A DNA stretch of 64,000 bases from Gimesia chilikensis. GTDB taxonomy: Bacteria > Planctomycetota > Planctomycetia > Planctomycetales > Planctomycetaceae. Made by a program: the position numbers and the translations under genes. The stretch's first letter is position 1. Every line of letters begins with the position of its first letter. The notes below the pieces were generated by a model. That model ran no database searches, was not told the DNA's origin, and saw nothing but the letters and a program-made list of their open reading frames with translations. Shown here piece by piece: positions 35,763-45,411 of this stretch. The stretch spans positions 744,001 through 808,000 of the forward strand of contig NZ_CP036266.1 of assembly GCF_007744075.1 (NCBI RefSeq). Direction: 5' to 3'.

Positions 35763-37268
35763 TCAGGCGCGCCAGTATTGGCGATGGTACTTCGTGACCG
35801 TGTCCAGGGCCGGCTTGGCTTTGCCGTCCTGGTTAACCAGACCCGAGTGGGGAAAACGGCAGGCATCCTGATCGCGGAATTGCGACCAGTAAACGCCGGT
35901 TACAGCCGGCTTGGCCAGCAGCAGGGGGAGATAAAGCTCAAGCCACTCGGCCTGGGCTGCTTCACTCCAGCCGGTTTTCCACTGGCTGGCCTGGACCCGC
36001 GAGATGCTTTTGTCCCGTTCGTTGACGACCGTATCGTCACTGGGGAAAGCCAGCGTCAGGTGCAGCGGCAGGTTCAGCATGCTCCATTTGTCGATCAGTT
36101 TCGACATATCCAGCATGTCATGATGATGCGAACCGTTCGGGAAATAACCGATACTGAGCTCCAGATCGATTCCGGAAAGCCCGACTCCCAGTCGGTCGAT
36201 GGCATCGACGAACTGCATGGGAGAGAGCTGGTGCTGCCCCTTGGAAAGGTAATCTCCCCAAGGCTGTTCCACTCTGATGAAACACTGGATGGAGTCATCC
36301 GTCTGTTTAGCAACTTCGATGGCGCGGGCGGTGAGAGTGAGCCGGGTCTCTTCATTGAGTCCGAAGACGCCGCCGGTGTTCATGGCAGAAACCAGCGTCC
36401 AGTTTCGAATACTGCCCGTATACCGGGTGATCGCGGTCTCAATGAAATGGGAAACGATGCTCTGGAAGTTGACCATATCCAGCTTCCAGGACTCGAGCCA
36501 GTCGGGGAGTCCTTCCGGAGCGAAATCAAGCAGGCAGCCTCCACGAATCAGCAGATTGTTTTTTTCGCACCAGTCAACCTGCTGATCGCACTGGTCCCAG
36601 TTTTGCTCGCCTTCGTAGAGTTCGATGTTTTTCCAGTTCACCAGATCCACGTTGACGGCATCAAAGGCCTGGCAGATCTGAGCCCGTTCGGAACTGTCAG
36701 GAATCAGGGTTCCCAGGTTACAGCCCAGGGAAACGGGCAGTTTCAACGACTGTGCCCGCTGATGCAGAATCGTCAGACGCTGACGTGCATAAAGCTGGAC
36801 CAGCATTTCAGCTGCGGCATGCGCTTTCTGCAGGGCGAGGTCGGCGAGTTCCGAGCAGCGTTCCAGTTGATCCTGGATGACGGCCGCCTGGGAAAATGCA
36901 TGGAAGGCTTCGTCGTGTAGTTTAATGAGCGCCTGGGGAATGACCAGACCGGCAATCTGCCAGTTGCTCAACTGGTCTTTGAGCGTCGAGATTTTTCCAC
37001 GTGCCAGTTCCAGTGAGAGAACGTAAGGTTCTTCGCGTTCTGCAAGGGAGGCAGTCCGCACGATCGGGCGGCCAAAGTCAGTGACGTGCCAGACGATATT
37101 CAGTTTGCAGCTTTGTGATGTCTGGCGGCGGAAAGTGAGAACATTTCCATCCACCTCAATCCGCGTCGGAAACACACGTCCGTCGACAGCATTCAGATAA
37201 GCGCGGTGAAGATCAGACCAGTCTTCAGGTACTTGAGTAGGTGCAATTAAAAAGCGCAAGTTGCCCAT
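35763..37268 (-). CDS. GH10-like protein with degenerate acid/base site
   Basis: The 501-residue protein lacks a signal peptide. Residues 1-160 form a beta-rich N-terminal domain plus a helix. From about 165 a TIM-barrel-like domain resembles family 10 xylanases: FDAVNVDLVNWKNIELYEGE (202-221) matches the NxxKWxxxExxxG segment, and IRNWTLVSAMN (287-297) takes the place of the WDVVNE strand. In GH10 this strand ends with the acid/base Glu; here Ser and Ala stand there (S294, A295). A Glu at 370 (IDLELSIGY) could be the nucleophile equivalent. The protein may bind rather than cut glycans, or use another residue. Planctomycetes have several related copies. Confidence 0.6.
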   Translation of the reverse strand: MGNLRFLIAPTQVPEDWSDLHRAYLNAVDGRVFPTRIEVDGNVLTFRRQTSQSCKLNIVWHVTDFGRPIVRTASLAEREEPYVLSLELARGKISTLKDQLSNWQIAGLVIPQALIKLHDEAFHAFSQAAVIQDQLERCSELADLALQKAHAAAEMLVQLYARQRLTILHQRAQSLKLPVSLGCNLGTLIPDSSERAQICQAFDAVNVDLVNWKNIELYEGEQNWDQCDQQVDWCEKNNLLIRGGCLLDFAPEGLPDWLESWKLDMVNFQSIVSHFIETAITRYTGSIRNWTLVSAMNTGGVFGLNEETRLTLTARAIEVAKQTDDSIQCFIRVEQPWGDYLSKGQHQLSPMQFVDAIDRLGVGLSGIDLELSIGYFPNGSHHHDMLDMSKLIDKWSMLNLPLHLTLAFPSDDTVVNERDKSISRVQASQWKTGWSEAAQAEWLELYLPLLLAKPAVTGVYWSQFRDQDACRFPHSGLVNQDGKAKPALDTVTKYHRQYWRA

Positions 37269-37542
37269 AAGAACGGGTCACAATCATTCTCTGATTTTCA
37301 AATTAAGAAGTTAACTTCAAGCTACTTCTCCCATTATCGCGTTTGCAGCACTGGTGGCAAGTGTAGACTCGTATGTATGTACATCAGGCTGGTTGGGGCC
37401 GGCGGCTGGCAGGAAACTGACGATCGCTCGAATTAGCAGGGATTTAGCGGTTATGAACAGCACTCAATTGTTTAGCCTGCTGGTTCTCGCTAAACTTCCA
37501 GTGTCTCGATTCATCCGTTTTTCATGAATGTGGTCACGAAGC

Positions 37543-38433
37543 ATGACATCCTCCGCGTTTACCGAAAGTTCACTCACCGGCATTCCCGTCAAACGGGGGA
37601 AAGTCCGCGATGTATATGATTTTGGCGATCGGCTGCTGTTTGTGGCCACCGATCGAATCAGTGCCTTCGACTGGATTCTCGCACCGGGAATTCCCGACAA
37701 GGGGCGGGTGTTGACCCAGATCAGTCGGTTCTGGTTTGAACGATTCACCACGATTTCGAACCATCTGCTGAGCATGGATCCAGCCGATCTGCCGCTCCCT
37801 GCTGATACCGATCTCGAAGCGCTGCGTGGCCGTTGTATGGTGGTTCGGAAGACCGAAGTGGTTCCCTTTGAATGTGTCGTCCGCGGCTATCTGTCCGGAT
37901 CTGGGTGGAAAGACTATCAGGCGACTGGGGCCGTATGTGGTATCGATTTGCCAGCGGGTCTCAAACAGAGTGATCAACTGCCCGAGCCCCTGTTCACACC
38001 AGCTACCAAAGCGGAGTCCGGCCATGATGAAAACGTCTCATTCGAAGTGATGAGTCAGGCCATCGGTCAGGAACTCGCTGACAGCCTGCGTGAAAAGAGT
38101 GTTCAGATTTATCAGCAGGGTTCTGAATATGCCCGGGAACGTGGCATCATCCTGGCTGATACCAAATTTGAGTTCGGCCTGCTGGACGGAACACCGATTC
38201 TGATTGATGAAGTTCTGACTCCCGACAGCTCCCGTTTCTGGCCTGCGGAGACCTACCAGCCGGGTGGCGCACAGCCTTCGCTCGATAAGCAGTTCGTTCG
38301 CGACTGGCTGGAGACGACCGACTGGGATAAGAACAGCACTCCCCCTGTGCTGCCGGATCAGATTGTCGAAAAGACGCGCGAGAAGTATTTTGAAGCGTAC
38401 AAAATGCTGACCGGCGAGGAATGTACCTGGTAG
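37543..38433 (+). CDS. purC: SAICAR synthetase PurC
   Basis: The 296-residue protein joins aspartate to CAIR in purine synthesis using ATP. It is of the long type (about 300 residues, as in yeast Ade1) rather than the 237-residue E. coli type. Signature stretches are [13 protein letters not shown] near the start, [18 protein letters not shown] (about 37-54) and [14 protein letters not shown]. An ATG 15 bases further upstream (37528) is an alternative start; neither has a clear ribosome-binding site. It is a single gene with no other pur genes nearby. Confidence 0.95.
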   Translation: MTSSAFTESSLTGIPVKRGKVRDVYDFGDRLLFVATDRISAFDWILAPGIPDKGRVLTQISRFWFERFTTISNHLLSMDPADLPLPADTDLEALRGRCMVVRKTEVVPFECVVRGYLSGSGWKDYQATGAVCGIDLPAGLKQSDQLPEPLFTPATKAESGHDENVSFEVMSQAIGQELADSLREKSVQIYQQGSEYARERGIILADTKFEFGLLDGTPILIDEVLTPDSSRFWPAETYQPGGAQPSLDKQFVRDWLETTDWDKNSTPPVLPDQIVEKTREKYFEAYKMLTGEECTW

Positions 38434-38774
38434 GCCCTGCGTATCAGGTGCCAGTTCTGCGGGTCGCGTCGATTATGCTGCTTGTGTCGACATGATGCTT
38501 CGTCTTCGACCTAAACAGCGACAGATACTTAGTTTTTGTGCATATGCAGACCCGGTGCGTAGCGTCTGTTCTACTGAAATTCGATGAGAGTGTGGGATCG
38601 CCTCTGAAAAGATGGTATTCTGAAGGCTGATCCGTGGGAAATCTGGCTCTCGAATCCGTGAAAAACTCCATGCAGACGGACTTTTTAGCCAATAAACGGT
38701 TTCTGGTAACGTAGGAAAGGAACAGGCTTTTTAAATTCTCAAATTCCGGCGGTCAGAGTGTCGATGAAATCAGT
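38434..38774. other. 341-base intergenic region
   Basis: No coding frame, terminator or promoter that I can support lies between purC and the next plus-strand gene. Confidence 0.5.
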
Positions 38775-41183
38775 ATGACTGTACGATTATTTCCTCAATC
38801 CGGACTGTTGTCGTCTCAAAATAATGTGACGGCACGTTGGTTACCTCGCATTCTTGCAGCAGGCTGCCTGTGCCTGATTTTCGCCCTGCTTTACGCACTC
38901 CCGACGCGAGCCGGGGAAGTGGAAGTGAAGCACGGGACGATTCTCCGCGGTGACATTGTGCCCATCCTGGGGCTGACCGACGCCCTGGCATCCCGTCTGG
39001 AATATGGCGATACCGAAGTTGCGATCCCCAAGCGAAAACTGGAGGGTTATCCGATCATCATGGTCGATGACGGAGTCGTCCGTTATTTTGTGTCCCGACG
39101 TGAGATTCAGCGGCTTAACAACGATCAGGATCTTTCGCGGTATGAAACATTCGAATTGCCTCAACGGGTGACCGGACGGGGACAGATGCTGAAGGTCGTC
39201 GGCAATTATGAGGATGTGACCGACTTCGATGAGTTCGGGCGTCGGAAAGTCACTCTCCGAACCAGCAAAGGGTTGATGCCCCTGTTGCAGGGAGTGACGG
39301 AGATCACGCCACACTACCTTAAGATTACCGGGCTCAAGCAACAATGGAACCTGGGGATGCGGACGACTTCTGTTAAGGAAGAGATCCTGGATGCCATGCT
39401 GAAAAAGAACATCGATCCGCTGGAGCCCAATGATCGGATCGCAGTCGCCCGCTTCTACATTCAGGCTGGCCTGTATCTGCCGGCCGGTAAAGAGTTTGAT
39501 TACATCGAGGCAAACTTCCCGGAGTACAAGGAGAAGATTGCAGGTTTCGTCACCGAATTGCGGACACTACACAGTCAGCAGTTGTTGAATGAGCTGGAAC
39601 AACGCCGCCAGGCAGGGCAGCATCAGTTAGCGCAGACTGCGATTGCCAAGTTCCCCACAAATAATGTCGACCAGTCAATTCTCCGCCAGATCCGCGAAGT
39701 GGAAACGGACTACGCCAAACGCAGCGAACGGATTGAGAAAGCATTGTTCCGCCTGGGGGAACTCGAAGCAGAAATTGAAGAGGTCAAGAATAAATCACGA
39801 CTGCAGGCCTGCCGCCGTGAAGTGATAAGCCAGTTGAATTTTGAATCTATCGATCGACTGGGGTCGTTCCTGAACCTGGAGAGTGATGATTCCCTCTCAC
39901 CGCGTGAGAAGCTGGCTCTGGCCTATTCCGGCTGGATTGTGGGAGCAGCCAACGTGGTGACCGATCTGGACACGGCTCTCAACCTCTGGACGGCTCGGGC
40001 GCATGTGCTGGAATACCTGCGCAATGAAGATGAACAGCTGGACGGGAACATGATCGAAACACTTTCGAAGCTGGAAGGTGTTTCGACGGCAGTGGTCAAG
40101 CAGATGATTCCTCTGCTGCCTCCGATCCTCGATGCCCCCATCAGAAATACCGAGACTGCGTTTCCGATTCAGGTGACAGATCCCGGGGCGGAACTCCCCG
40201 TGTCTTATACGGTATTACTGCCTCTCGAATACAATCCGCATCATACGTACCCGATGATAGTGGCGTTGCCGACGGCAGGTGCCAAACCGGAGATGGAGCT
40301 GCACTGGTGGGGGAAGTATAAGGATGGACCAGGGCAGTCACAGCGCCGTGGATATATCGTGATTGCCCCCGATTACCTGCAGGAGGGACGAGACCGATAC
40401 ACTGATAATGCGACAGCGCATTATGCTGTGATTCAGTCCATCCGCGATGCCCGTAAACGCTTCAATGTGGATTCGGACCGTGTCTTTCTGGCCGGGCATG
40501 GGACGGGCGCTGATGCTGCCTTTGATATCGGCATGTCGCATCCGGGACTGTTTGCGGGAGTGATTCCGATCGCAGGGAAAAGCAGCGCGTTCAACCTGCA
40601 TTACTGGCAGAACGCCAGTAATCTGGCCTGGTATATTGTGGGAGGCGAACTAGACCGCGATACGCTGGAGCATAATTCACTGCTGGTCAACCGGATGATG
40701 CGCAACGGTCACGATGTGATCTATGCAGAGTATAAGGGCCGTGGGTATGAACATTATTATGAAGAAATCCACCGGCTTTTTGACTGGATGGAACTTCATC
40801 AGCGCGTGAAATATCCCAAAGAGATCGAAGCCAAAATTCTCCGTCCACTGGACAACCGGTATTACTGGGTCCGCACCGACGATTTCCCCCGCCATATCAT
40901 GCAGGGGCCCGAGTACGTCGGCAACGGCCGGATTCGCGCCCGTCCGGTCACGCTGGGAGTCAGCATTAAGCTGGGCAATGTGATCTATGTGAAATCGGGG
41001 GGCAAGTCCTATTCACTCTGGCTCAATCCGGAACTGGTCGATTTCGACAAACGACTGGAAGTCCACGTCGATAATAAGACCCGGTTCAATGACTTCCTGC
41101 GTCCCGATATGAAAGCAATGCTCGACGATTTCCGTGATCGGGGTGATCGACAGAAGCTGTTCGACGCCCGGCTCGATTTTTAG
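38775..41183 (+). CDS. Exported large protein with alpha/beta-hydrolase domain lacking the nucleophile Ser
   Basis: The 802-residue protein has an N-terminal membrane/signal segment (25-45, ending TRAGEVEVK). Residues 50-180 are beta-rich. Residues 200-420 are helical and repeat-like, possibly TPR-type. Residues 470-680 resemble an alpha/beta hydrolase (esterase, PHB-depolymerase or prolyl-peptidase type). It has HTYPMIVALPTAG and YIVIAPDYLQEGRDRY, then VFLAGHGTGADAAFDI at the nucleophile elbow. The elbow reads G574-H-G576-T-G578, so Gly stands where Ser is expected. It is probably inactive or non-hydrolytic. A beta-rich end follows. Function unknown; it probably acts outside the inner membrane. 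Confidence 0.7.
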   Translation: MTVRLFPQSGLLSSQNNVTARWLPRILAAGCLCLIFALLYALPTRAGEVEVKHGTILRGDIVPILGLTDALASRLEYGDTEVAIPKRKLEGYPIIMVDDGVVRYFVSRREIQRLNNDQDLSRYETFELPQRVTGRGQMLKVVGNYEDVTDFDEFGRRKVTLRTSKGLMPLLQGVTEITPHYLKITGLKQQWNLGMRTTSVKEEILDAMLKKNIDPLEPNDRIAVARFYIQAGLYLPAGKEFDYIEANFPEYKEKIAGFVTELRTLHSQQLLNELEQRRQAGQHQLAQTAIAKFPTNNVDQSILRQIREVETDYAKRSERIEKALFRLGELEAEIEEVKNKSRLQACRREVISQLNFESIDRLGSFLNLESDDSLSPREKLALAYSGWIVGAANVVTDLDTALNLWTARAHVLEYLRNEDEQLDGNMIETLSKLEGVSTAVVKQMIPLLPPILDAPIRNTETAFPIQVTDPGAELPVSYTVLLPLEYNPHHTYPMIVALPTAGAKPEMELHWWGKYKDGPGQSQRRGYIVIAPDYLQEGRDRYTDNATAHYAVIQSIRDARKRFNVDSDRVFLAGHGTGADAAFDIGMSHPGLFAGVIPIAGKSSAFNLHYWQNASNLAWYIVGGELDRDTLEHNSLLVNRMMRNGHDVIYAEYKGRGYEHYYEEIHRLFDWMELHQRVKYPKEIEAKILRPLDNRYYWVRTDDFPRHIMQGPEYVGNGRIRARPVTLGVSIKLGNVIYVKSGGKSYSLWLNPELVDFDKRLEVHVDNKTRFNDFLRPDMKAMLDDFRDRGDRQKLFDARLDF

Positions 41184-41215
41184 GAGAGCCAGACGCATCA
41201 ACCAAGCTGACAGTT

Positions 41216-42430
41216 TCAGTTGCCAGTGAAGTACATGATGCGGGCAGCATGTCCCGGGCTGGACGATTCCGGACTCACCCGGATTTTCGCCTGATGCTTG
41301 CCTGGTTTGAGTTCGCTGCTAAAGACGACCGTACGGGGATAGTGCAGGCCTTTGCTGTAATGATGGTACAGATCGTGTGTCTTGAACGGTCCCCCATCAA
41401 TGCTGACTTCCAACTGACCTGCATCGGGGCCGGCGACAATGAACGCGCCCAATGCGGTTCCTTCAAAGTCCAACTCCAGTTCGGCACCCGGTTGCTCTGC
41501 ACACAACATGGGGATGCTGGTAAATCGACTGCGTTTACTACCCGAGATGGATTCCCAGTCAGGAACCTTGATCTCCCAGCCCGATGCCAGTTTCGCATGC
41601 TTAACGTCGATCAAGCGGCCATTGCGAAAACTGAAGACATCCAGTGGCTGATCCGGCGTGGAATGTTTTTCTTTTGGTCCCGATTCCTGCCAGGCACGAG
41701 TCAGCAGCTTATCAATCATCGCGGCACAAATAGCATTACCGAAAGGAGCCGGGTGTGTTCCGCCATATTGTTTCCAGGTCAATTGGTCAGCGTCGATCAG
41801 ACGGGCGACTTCACTGGCCAGATCGATGGTAGAAATCTGGTAGTGTTTCGCAACCTGCTCATGACTGGAACTGGAGAGCGGTTTTTTCTTCTGTTGAATG
41901 GTTTCCAACATCGAAGGGTTCACGAAATGCACCATCACGATGTCGGCGTATGGGTTGTGCCGCCGGATCTGGGCGATCACTCCTTCCATCCCGCGAATCG
42001 CGGCTTCCTTAGAGTGTCCGGCATCCTGATCGTCATTTACAGCGAACTCGACGAAGAAAAGATCGACCGGCCCCTGGCTGAGAACATCGCGATTCGTACG
42101 AAACGCACCCGTATTCGAGCAGGTGGAGGAGATGCCGGCGTTGGTAAATGTGAATTTGGTCTCGGGGAACGTCTTTTCCAGGAATTCACAGACCATCGGT
42201 CGATAGCCGTTCATTTCGGTGATCGAGCCCCCCAGGAAAGCGACGTGGCCCGTTTTAGTGGATTCGAATTTCTGTTTGCTGTTCTGATAGCTGCCGCGCA
42301 GATGAATGTTTTTGTCTGAGACTTCGGGCAGGTTCTCCGGAGGGGCTGCGCTCAATTCAGTCGAGGCATGACATAAAATCAGGCAGAGGAGGGCAGGCAG
42401 CAGACGAAACGGGGATCGGGCATAGTTCAT
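41216..42430 (-). CDS. Exported SGNH/GDSL-type hydrolase with C-terminal beta domain
   Basis: The 404-residue protein has a signal peptide (cleavage LSA-AP near residue 29). The SGNH blocks are Gly-Gly-Ser-Ile-Thr (nucleophile Ser, about 67-71), the FTNAGIS Gly block, a VEFAVNDDQD Asn block and THPAPFGN with the catalytic Asp/His part. A C-terminal domain of about 150 residues, beta-rich and with a PGKHQAKIRVS ending, resembles the second domain seen in planctomycete sulfatase- or esterase-associated proteins. It may deacetylate or de-esterify polysaccharides. It is convergent with the gene at 38775. Confidence 0.75.
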   Translation of the reverse strand: MNYARSPFRLLPALLCLILCHASTELSAAPPENLPEVSDKNIHLRGSYQNSKQKFESTKTGHVAFLGGSITEMNGYRPMVCEFLEKTFPETKFTFTNAGISSTCSNTGAFRTNRDVLSQGPVDLFFVEFAVNDDQDAGHSKEAAIRGMEGVIAQIRRHNPYADIVMVHFVNPSMLETIQQKKKPLSSSSHEQVAKHYQISTIDLASEVARLIDADQLTWKQYGGTHPAPFGNAICAAMIDKLLTRAWQESGPKEKHSTPDQPLDVFSFRNGRLIDVKHAKLASGWEIKVPDWESISGSKRSRFTSIPMLCAEQPGAELELDFEGTALGAFIVAGPDAGQLEVSIDGGPFKTHDLYHHYSKGLHYPRTVVFSSELKPGKHQAKIRVSPESSSPGHAARIMYFTGN

Positions 42431-42653
42431 AGTCAGGCGAGCTCATAATGGAAAGAACAAAACTGGAAAGTACCGCGGTGAAAGGCAATGATCTGCCTCT
42501 TCCAGCATGCAGAATCCAGAGGGCCAGGTCAAGAGTTCTGCCGGGCAACAATTGATTTCAGGTTCAGGGATTCGATACGATAGATGCCTGTTTCAATTTA
42601 CCGTGTTTCCCTGTGACATATACAAAAAGCCCGCAGCGCTGGCAGGAGTTGTA

Positions 42654-43634
42654 ATGAAATTGTTGTCTTTTCTGATCGCGTGTTGTCTATCCACCTTGTT
42701 ACTGGGGACCGTCTTTGTGAGTGAAGCCCGGGCAGAGAAGAAGCCGCATGTGGTGTTCGTTACCGGCGATGATGAGTACCGGTCGGAAGAATCGATGCCG
42801 ATGCTGGCCAAGATTCTGAAACGGGATTATGGCTTCGATGTCACCGTCTGTTATTCTCTGGATGATGAGGGCAATATCTCACCCGGGAATCAGAAATCGA
42901 TCAGTGGCCTGGAAGCCCTCGACGATGCAGACCTGATGGTGCTCTTCACGCGGTTTCGCGATCTGCCTCCCGAACAGTTCCAGCACTTCCTGAACTATGT
43001 GAAGTCGGGGAAACCAATTGTCGGTTTCCGGACAGCCACACATGCTTTCATGTTCCGAGATCCGAAGAGCCCCTTCAAGGCGTGGAACGATCAGAAAATC
43101 GCCGAACTGGTTGGGCAGAAGTGGATCACCCACCATGGACATTTCGGTGACGGGCATGAATACCTGACGGAGGTCATGGTGAATGAGGAGGCTGCAGATC
43201 ATCCGATTTTGCGGGGCGTTAAACCGTACAAGGCGTATTCCTGGTTGTATCATGTGGATGGTGGCAGCGAAGGGCATCAACTGGCGGGGGACAGCAAGCC
43301 TCTGTTGACGGGACGCTCGCTCAAATCCGGTCATGAGCAGAAAGGGAACCTCGATAAGTATCCGCTGACCAATCCAGTCGCCTGGACCAAGACTTACAAG
43401 GGAGCAGACGGAACCCGGGGCCGTGTCTTCTTTACCACGACGGCGCACCCTTTTGACTTCAAAGATCCCAACGTGCGGAAGCTGGCACTCAATGGAATTC
43501 TATGGGCACTGGGCAGGGAAGCAGAGATTCCTTCCCAGGGAGCAAACACGGATACCGTCGATGACTATGATCCGAACAACTCCGGCACCGGGCCGAAAAA
43601 ATATAAAACGGGGCTGAAACCGGAAAAACTCTGA
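42654..43634 (+). CDS. Exported ThuA-like (trehalose-utilisation) domain protein
   Basis: The 326-residue protein starts at an ATG with CAGGAG 6 bases upstream; the frame remains open upstream but without such a site. A signal peptide (cleavage ARA-EK near residue 25) is followed by a ThuA-type, glutamine-amidotransferase-like fold. Landmarks are [19 protein letters not shown] (30-48), a strand [11 protein letters not shown], a [15 protein letters not shown] elbow and a TTTAHPFDF end. ThuA proteins act on keto-sugars derived from trehalose or related sugars. In Planctomycetes many exported copies occur. A terminator follows. Confidence 0.82.
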   Translation: MKLLSFLIACCLSTLLLGTVFVSEARAEKKPHVVFVTGDDEYRSEESMPMLAKILKRDYGFDVTVCYSLDDEGNISPGNQKSISGLEALDDADLMVLFTRFRDLPPEQFQHFLNYVKSGKPIVGFRTATHAFMFRDPKSPFKAWNDQKIAELVGQKWITHHGHFGDGHEYLTEVMVNEEAADHPILRGVKPYKAYSWLYHVDGGSEGHQLAGDSKPLLTGRSLKSGHEQKGNLDKYPLTNPVAWTKTYKGADGTRGRVFFTTTAHPFDFKDPNVRKLALNGILWALGREAEIPSQGANTDTVDDYDPNNSGTGPKKYKTGLKPEKL

Positions 43635-43658
43635 TAGGAATGACTGTAGAGATCCCGA

Positions 43659-43690
43659 AGCCCGCGGCGACAAAGCTGCGGGCTTTTTTG
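43659..43690 (+). terminator. Intrinsic terminator of the ThuA-like gene
   Basis: AGCCCGCGGC (43659-43668) pairs with GCTGCGGGCT (43675-43684) with one G-U, followed by TTTTT. Confidence 0.8.
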
Positions 43691-43698
43691 ATGCACCG

Positions 43699-45258
43699 TC
43701 AGTAATTCTTCCAGAAGGAGGGAACGAACAGGACCAGAATGGCAAACAGTTCCAGTCGGCCCAGCAGCATGAGGATCGTCAGGATGACTTTCCCCGTGAG
43801 CGTGAAGTCGGCATAGTTTTCGGTCGGACCGAGTTCGCCGACCCCCGGGCCGATATTATTCAAGGTGGCGACCACGGCACTGGTGCAGTCGATCAGCTTT
43901 TCCGGTTTGTTTGTCTGCCACTCCGTATTGGGTTCGATGGCGGTCAGCAACAGACTGCTGAAGATGAAGATGACCAGCACCAGGCTGAAGTACACGGTGA
44001 CGTCATTACGAATCCCCTGTTCGATGTTCGTGGTGCCGATTCGCAGGGGACGGACCACGTTCGGGCGAAATGATTTTTCGATTTCCAGCCAGATGATCTT
44101 GGCGAATAGCACAACGCGAATCACCTTGATGCCCCCCGCCGTCGAACCGGCACAGCCTCCCACAAACATCAGTAACAGCAGCAGCATTTTGGACGATTCA
44201 TTCCACGTGTCGAAGTCGCCGGTCCCGTAGCCGGTGGTGGTCATGATGGAGACCGCCTGAAAGCCGGCATAACGCAGGGCGTCGGGCAGGGTGTCGTAAA
44301 TATGGTTGTTGATCAGGTTATAGGTCAGAAAGATGATCGCGCCACTCAGGATCAACAGGTAAGTGCGGAACTCAATATCATTGCGTAGCGGGGCGATCAT
44401 ACTCTTCCAGGAGAAATCGTGGGAACGCATGTTTTTTAAGGAGAGGAAGTAGAGTGAGAAGTTGGTGCCCGCTGCTACCATGAATACCGCGATTGTGAAT
44501 TCGATCAGCGAACTGTTGAAATACCCGACACTGGCGTTGTGCGTGCTGAAGCCGCCAGTCGCCATCGATCCGAAACTGTGGCAGAACGCATCGAAGACGC
44601 TCATACCTTCCAGCCAGAGGATCAGCGCCAGCACGAGGGTGAAGGCGACATAGATGGTCCACATGACGATTGCTGACTCGCGCACCCGCGGACGGACCGC
44701 TTCGCTGGTCGGGCCGGGCACTTCGCGCCGCATGAGCGCTTTGCCCCCCGCACCCAGATGACTCAGGATTGCGACGAACAGCACAATGATTCCCATGCCA
44801 CCCAGGCAGTGGGTGAAGCTTCGCCAGAACAGGACACAGCGCGGTATCAGCTTCGGATCTTCCAGCTCTCTGAGTACCGAGGCGCCTGTTGTTGTGAAAC
44901 CAGAGATCGATTCGAATAACGCATCCGGAACCGTCATTGGAACGTCTGGGGAGACCATCGAACCGGAAAACAGAAAGGGGAGGCAGCCCAGGACACCGGA
45001 ATAGATCCAGCTCAAGCCGACAACGGCGAGCGCCTCTTTGCGCAGGATCGTGCCATGCTCTTTTCGCCCGGCCAGGTAGAGCAGGGAACCGGAGACCAGA
45101 CTGCAGGCAATCGCACCACAGATGCCCCAGAAACCCGCGGATTCAAATTCGACAGCCTCTCCAAAAAAGGGAAATGCCCAGGGGAGACTGAATACCATTG
45201 ACGCACCGACCAGCATGCCTACCAGGCCCAGCAGTCGGCAGAGAAGCAACCAATTCAT
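43699..45258 (-). CDS. trkH: TrkH-family potassium transporter
   Basis: The 519-residue membrane protein has four pore-loop repeats with the selectivity-filter Gly. Examples are [13 protein letters not shown] (first pore), [13 protein letters not shown] (second), [12 protein letters not shown] (third) and an [11 protein letters not shown]-like fourth. This layout is specific to Trk/Ktr potassium channel subunits. The protein imports potassium together with a cytosolic TrkA/KtrA NAD-binding subunit. No such subunit is encoded next to it in the window, so it must be elsewhere. It is divergent from the FG-GAP gene across 153 bases with a palindrome. Confidence 0.92.
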   Translation of the reverse strand: MNWLLLCRLLGLVGMLVGASMVFSLPWAFPFFGEAVEFESAGFWGICGAIACSLVSGSLLYLAGRKEHGTILRKEALAVVGLSWIYSGVLGCLPFLFSGSMVSPDVPMTVPDALFESISGFTTTGASVLRELEDPKLIPRCVLFWRSFTHCLGGMGIIVLFVAILSHLGAGGKALMRREVPGPTSEAVRPRVRESAIVMWTIYVAFTLVLALILWLEGMSVFDAFCHSFGSMATGGFSTHNASVGYFNSSLIEFTIAVFMVAAGTNFSLYFLSLKNMRSHDFSWKSMIAPLRNDIEFRTYLLILSGAIIFLTYNLINNHIYDTLPDALRYAGFQAVSIMTTTGYGTGDFDTWNESSKMLLLLLMFVGGCAGSTAGGIKVIRVVLFAKIIWLEIEKSFRPNVVRPLRIGTTNIEQGIRNDVTVYFSLVLVIFIFSSLLLTAIEPNTEWQTNKPEKLIDCTSAVVATLNNIGPGVGELGPTENYADFTLTGKVILTILMLLGRLELFAILVLFVPSFWKNY

Positions 45259-45325
45259 TCGATTTCAACTTATTGATTTAGTGCAGTCAGGAACGACTGG
45301 AATCTTCCAGTCTGTTCGAGTTAAA

Positions 45326-45341
45326 TATAGAGAGATCTATA
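45326..45341. promoter_or_regulatory. Inverted repeat TATAGA-N4-TCTATA between trkH and FG-GAP gene
   Basis: The two perfect 6-base arms flank GAGA, midway between divergent start codons. It may be an operator for one or both genes. Confidence 0.3.
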
Positions 45342-45411
45342 AAAGCGAAGATTATAGCACGTCTGTTCTTCGGGAACGATACCACTCATTCCGATTTAGG
45401 AAATTCCATTT

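Noticed and set aside
35637-36920. A 427-codon open frame on the plus strand
   Set aside because: It is antisense to the GH10-like gene, lacks a ribosome-binding site and shows no domain pattern.
41249-42319. A 356-codon open frame on the plus strand
   Set aside because: It is antisense to the SGNH hydrolase, whose motifs and signal peptide are clear.
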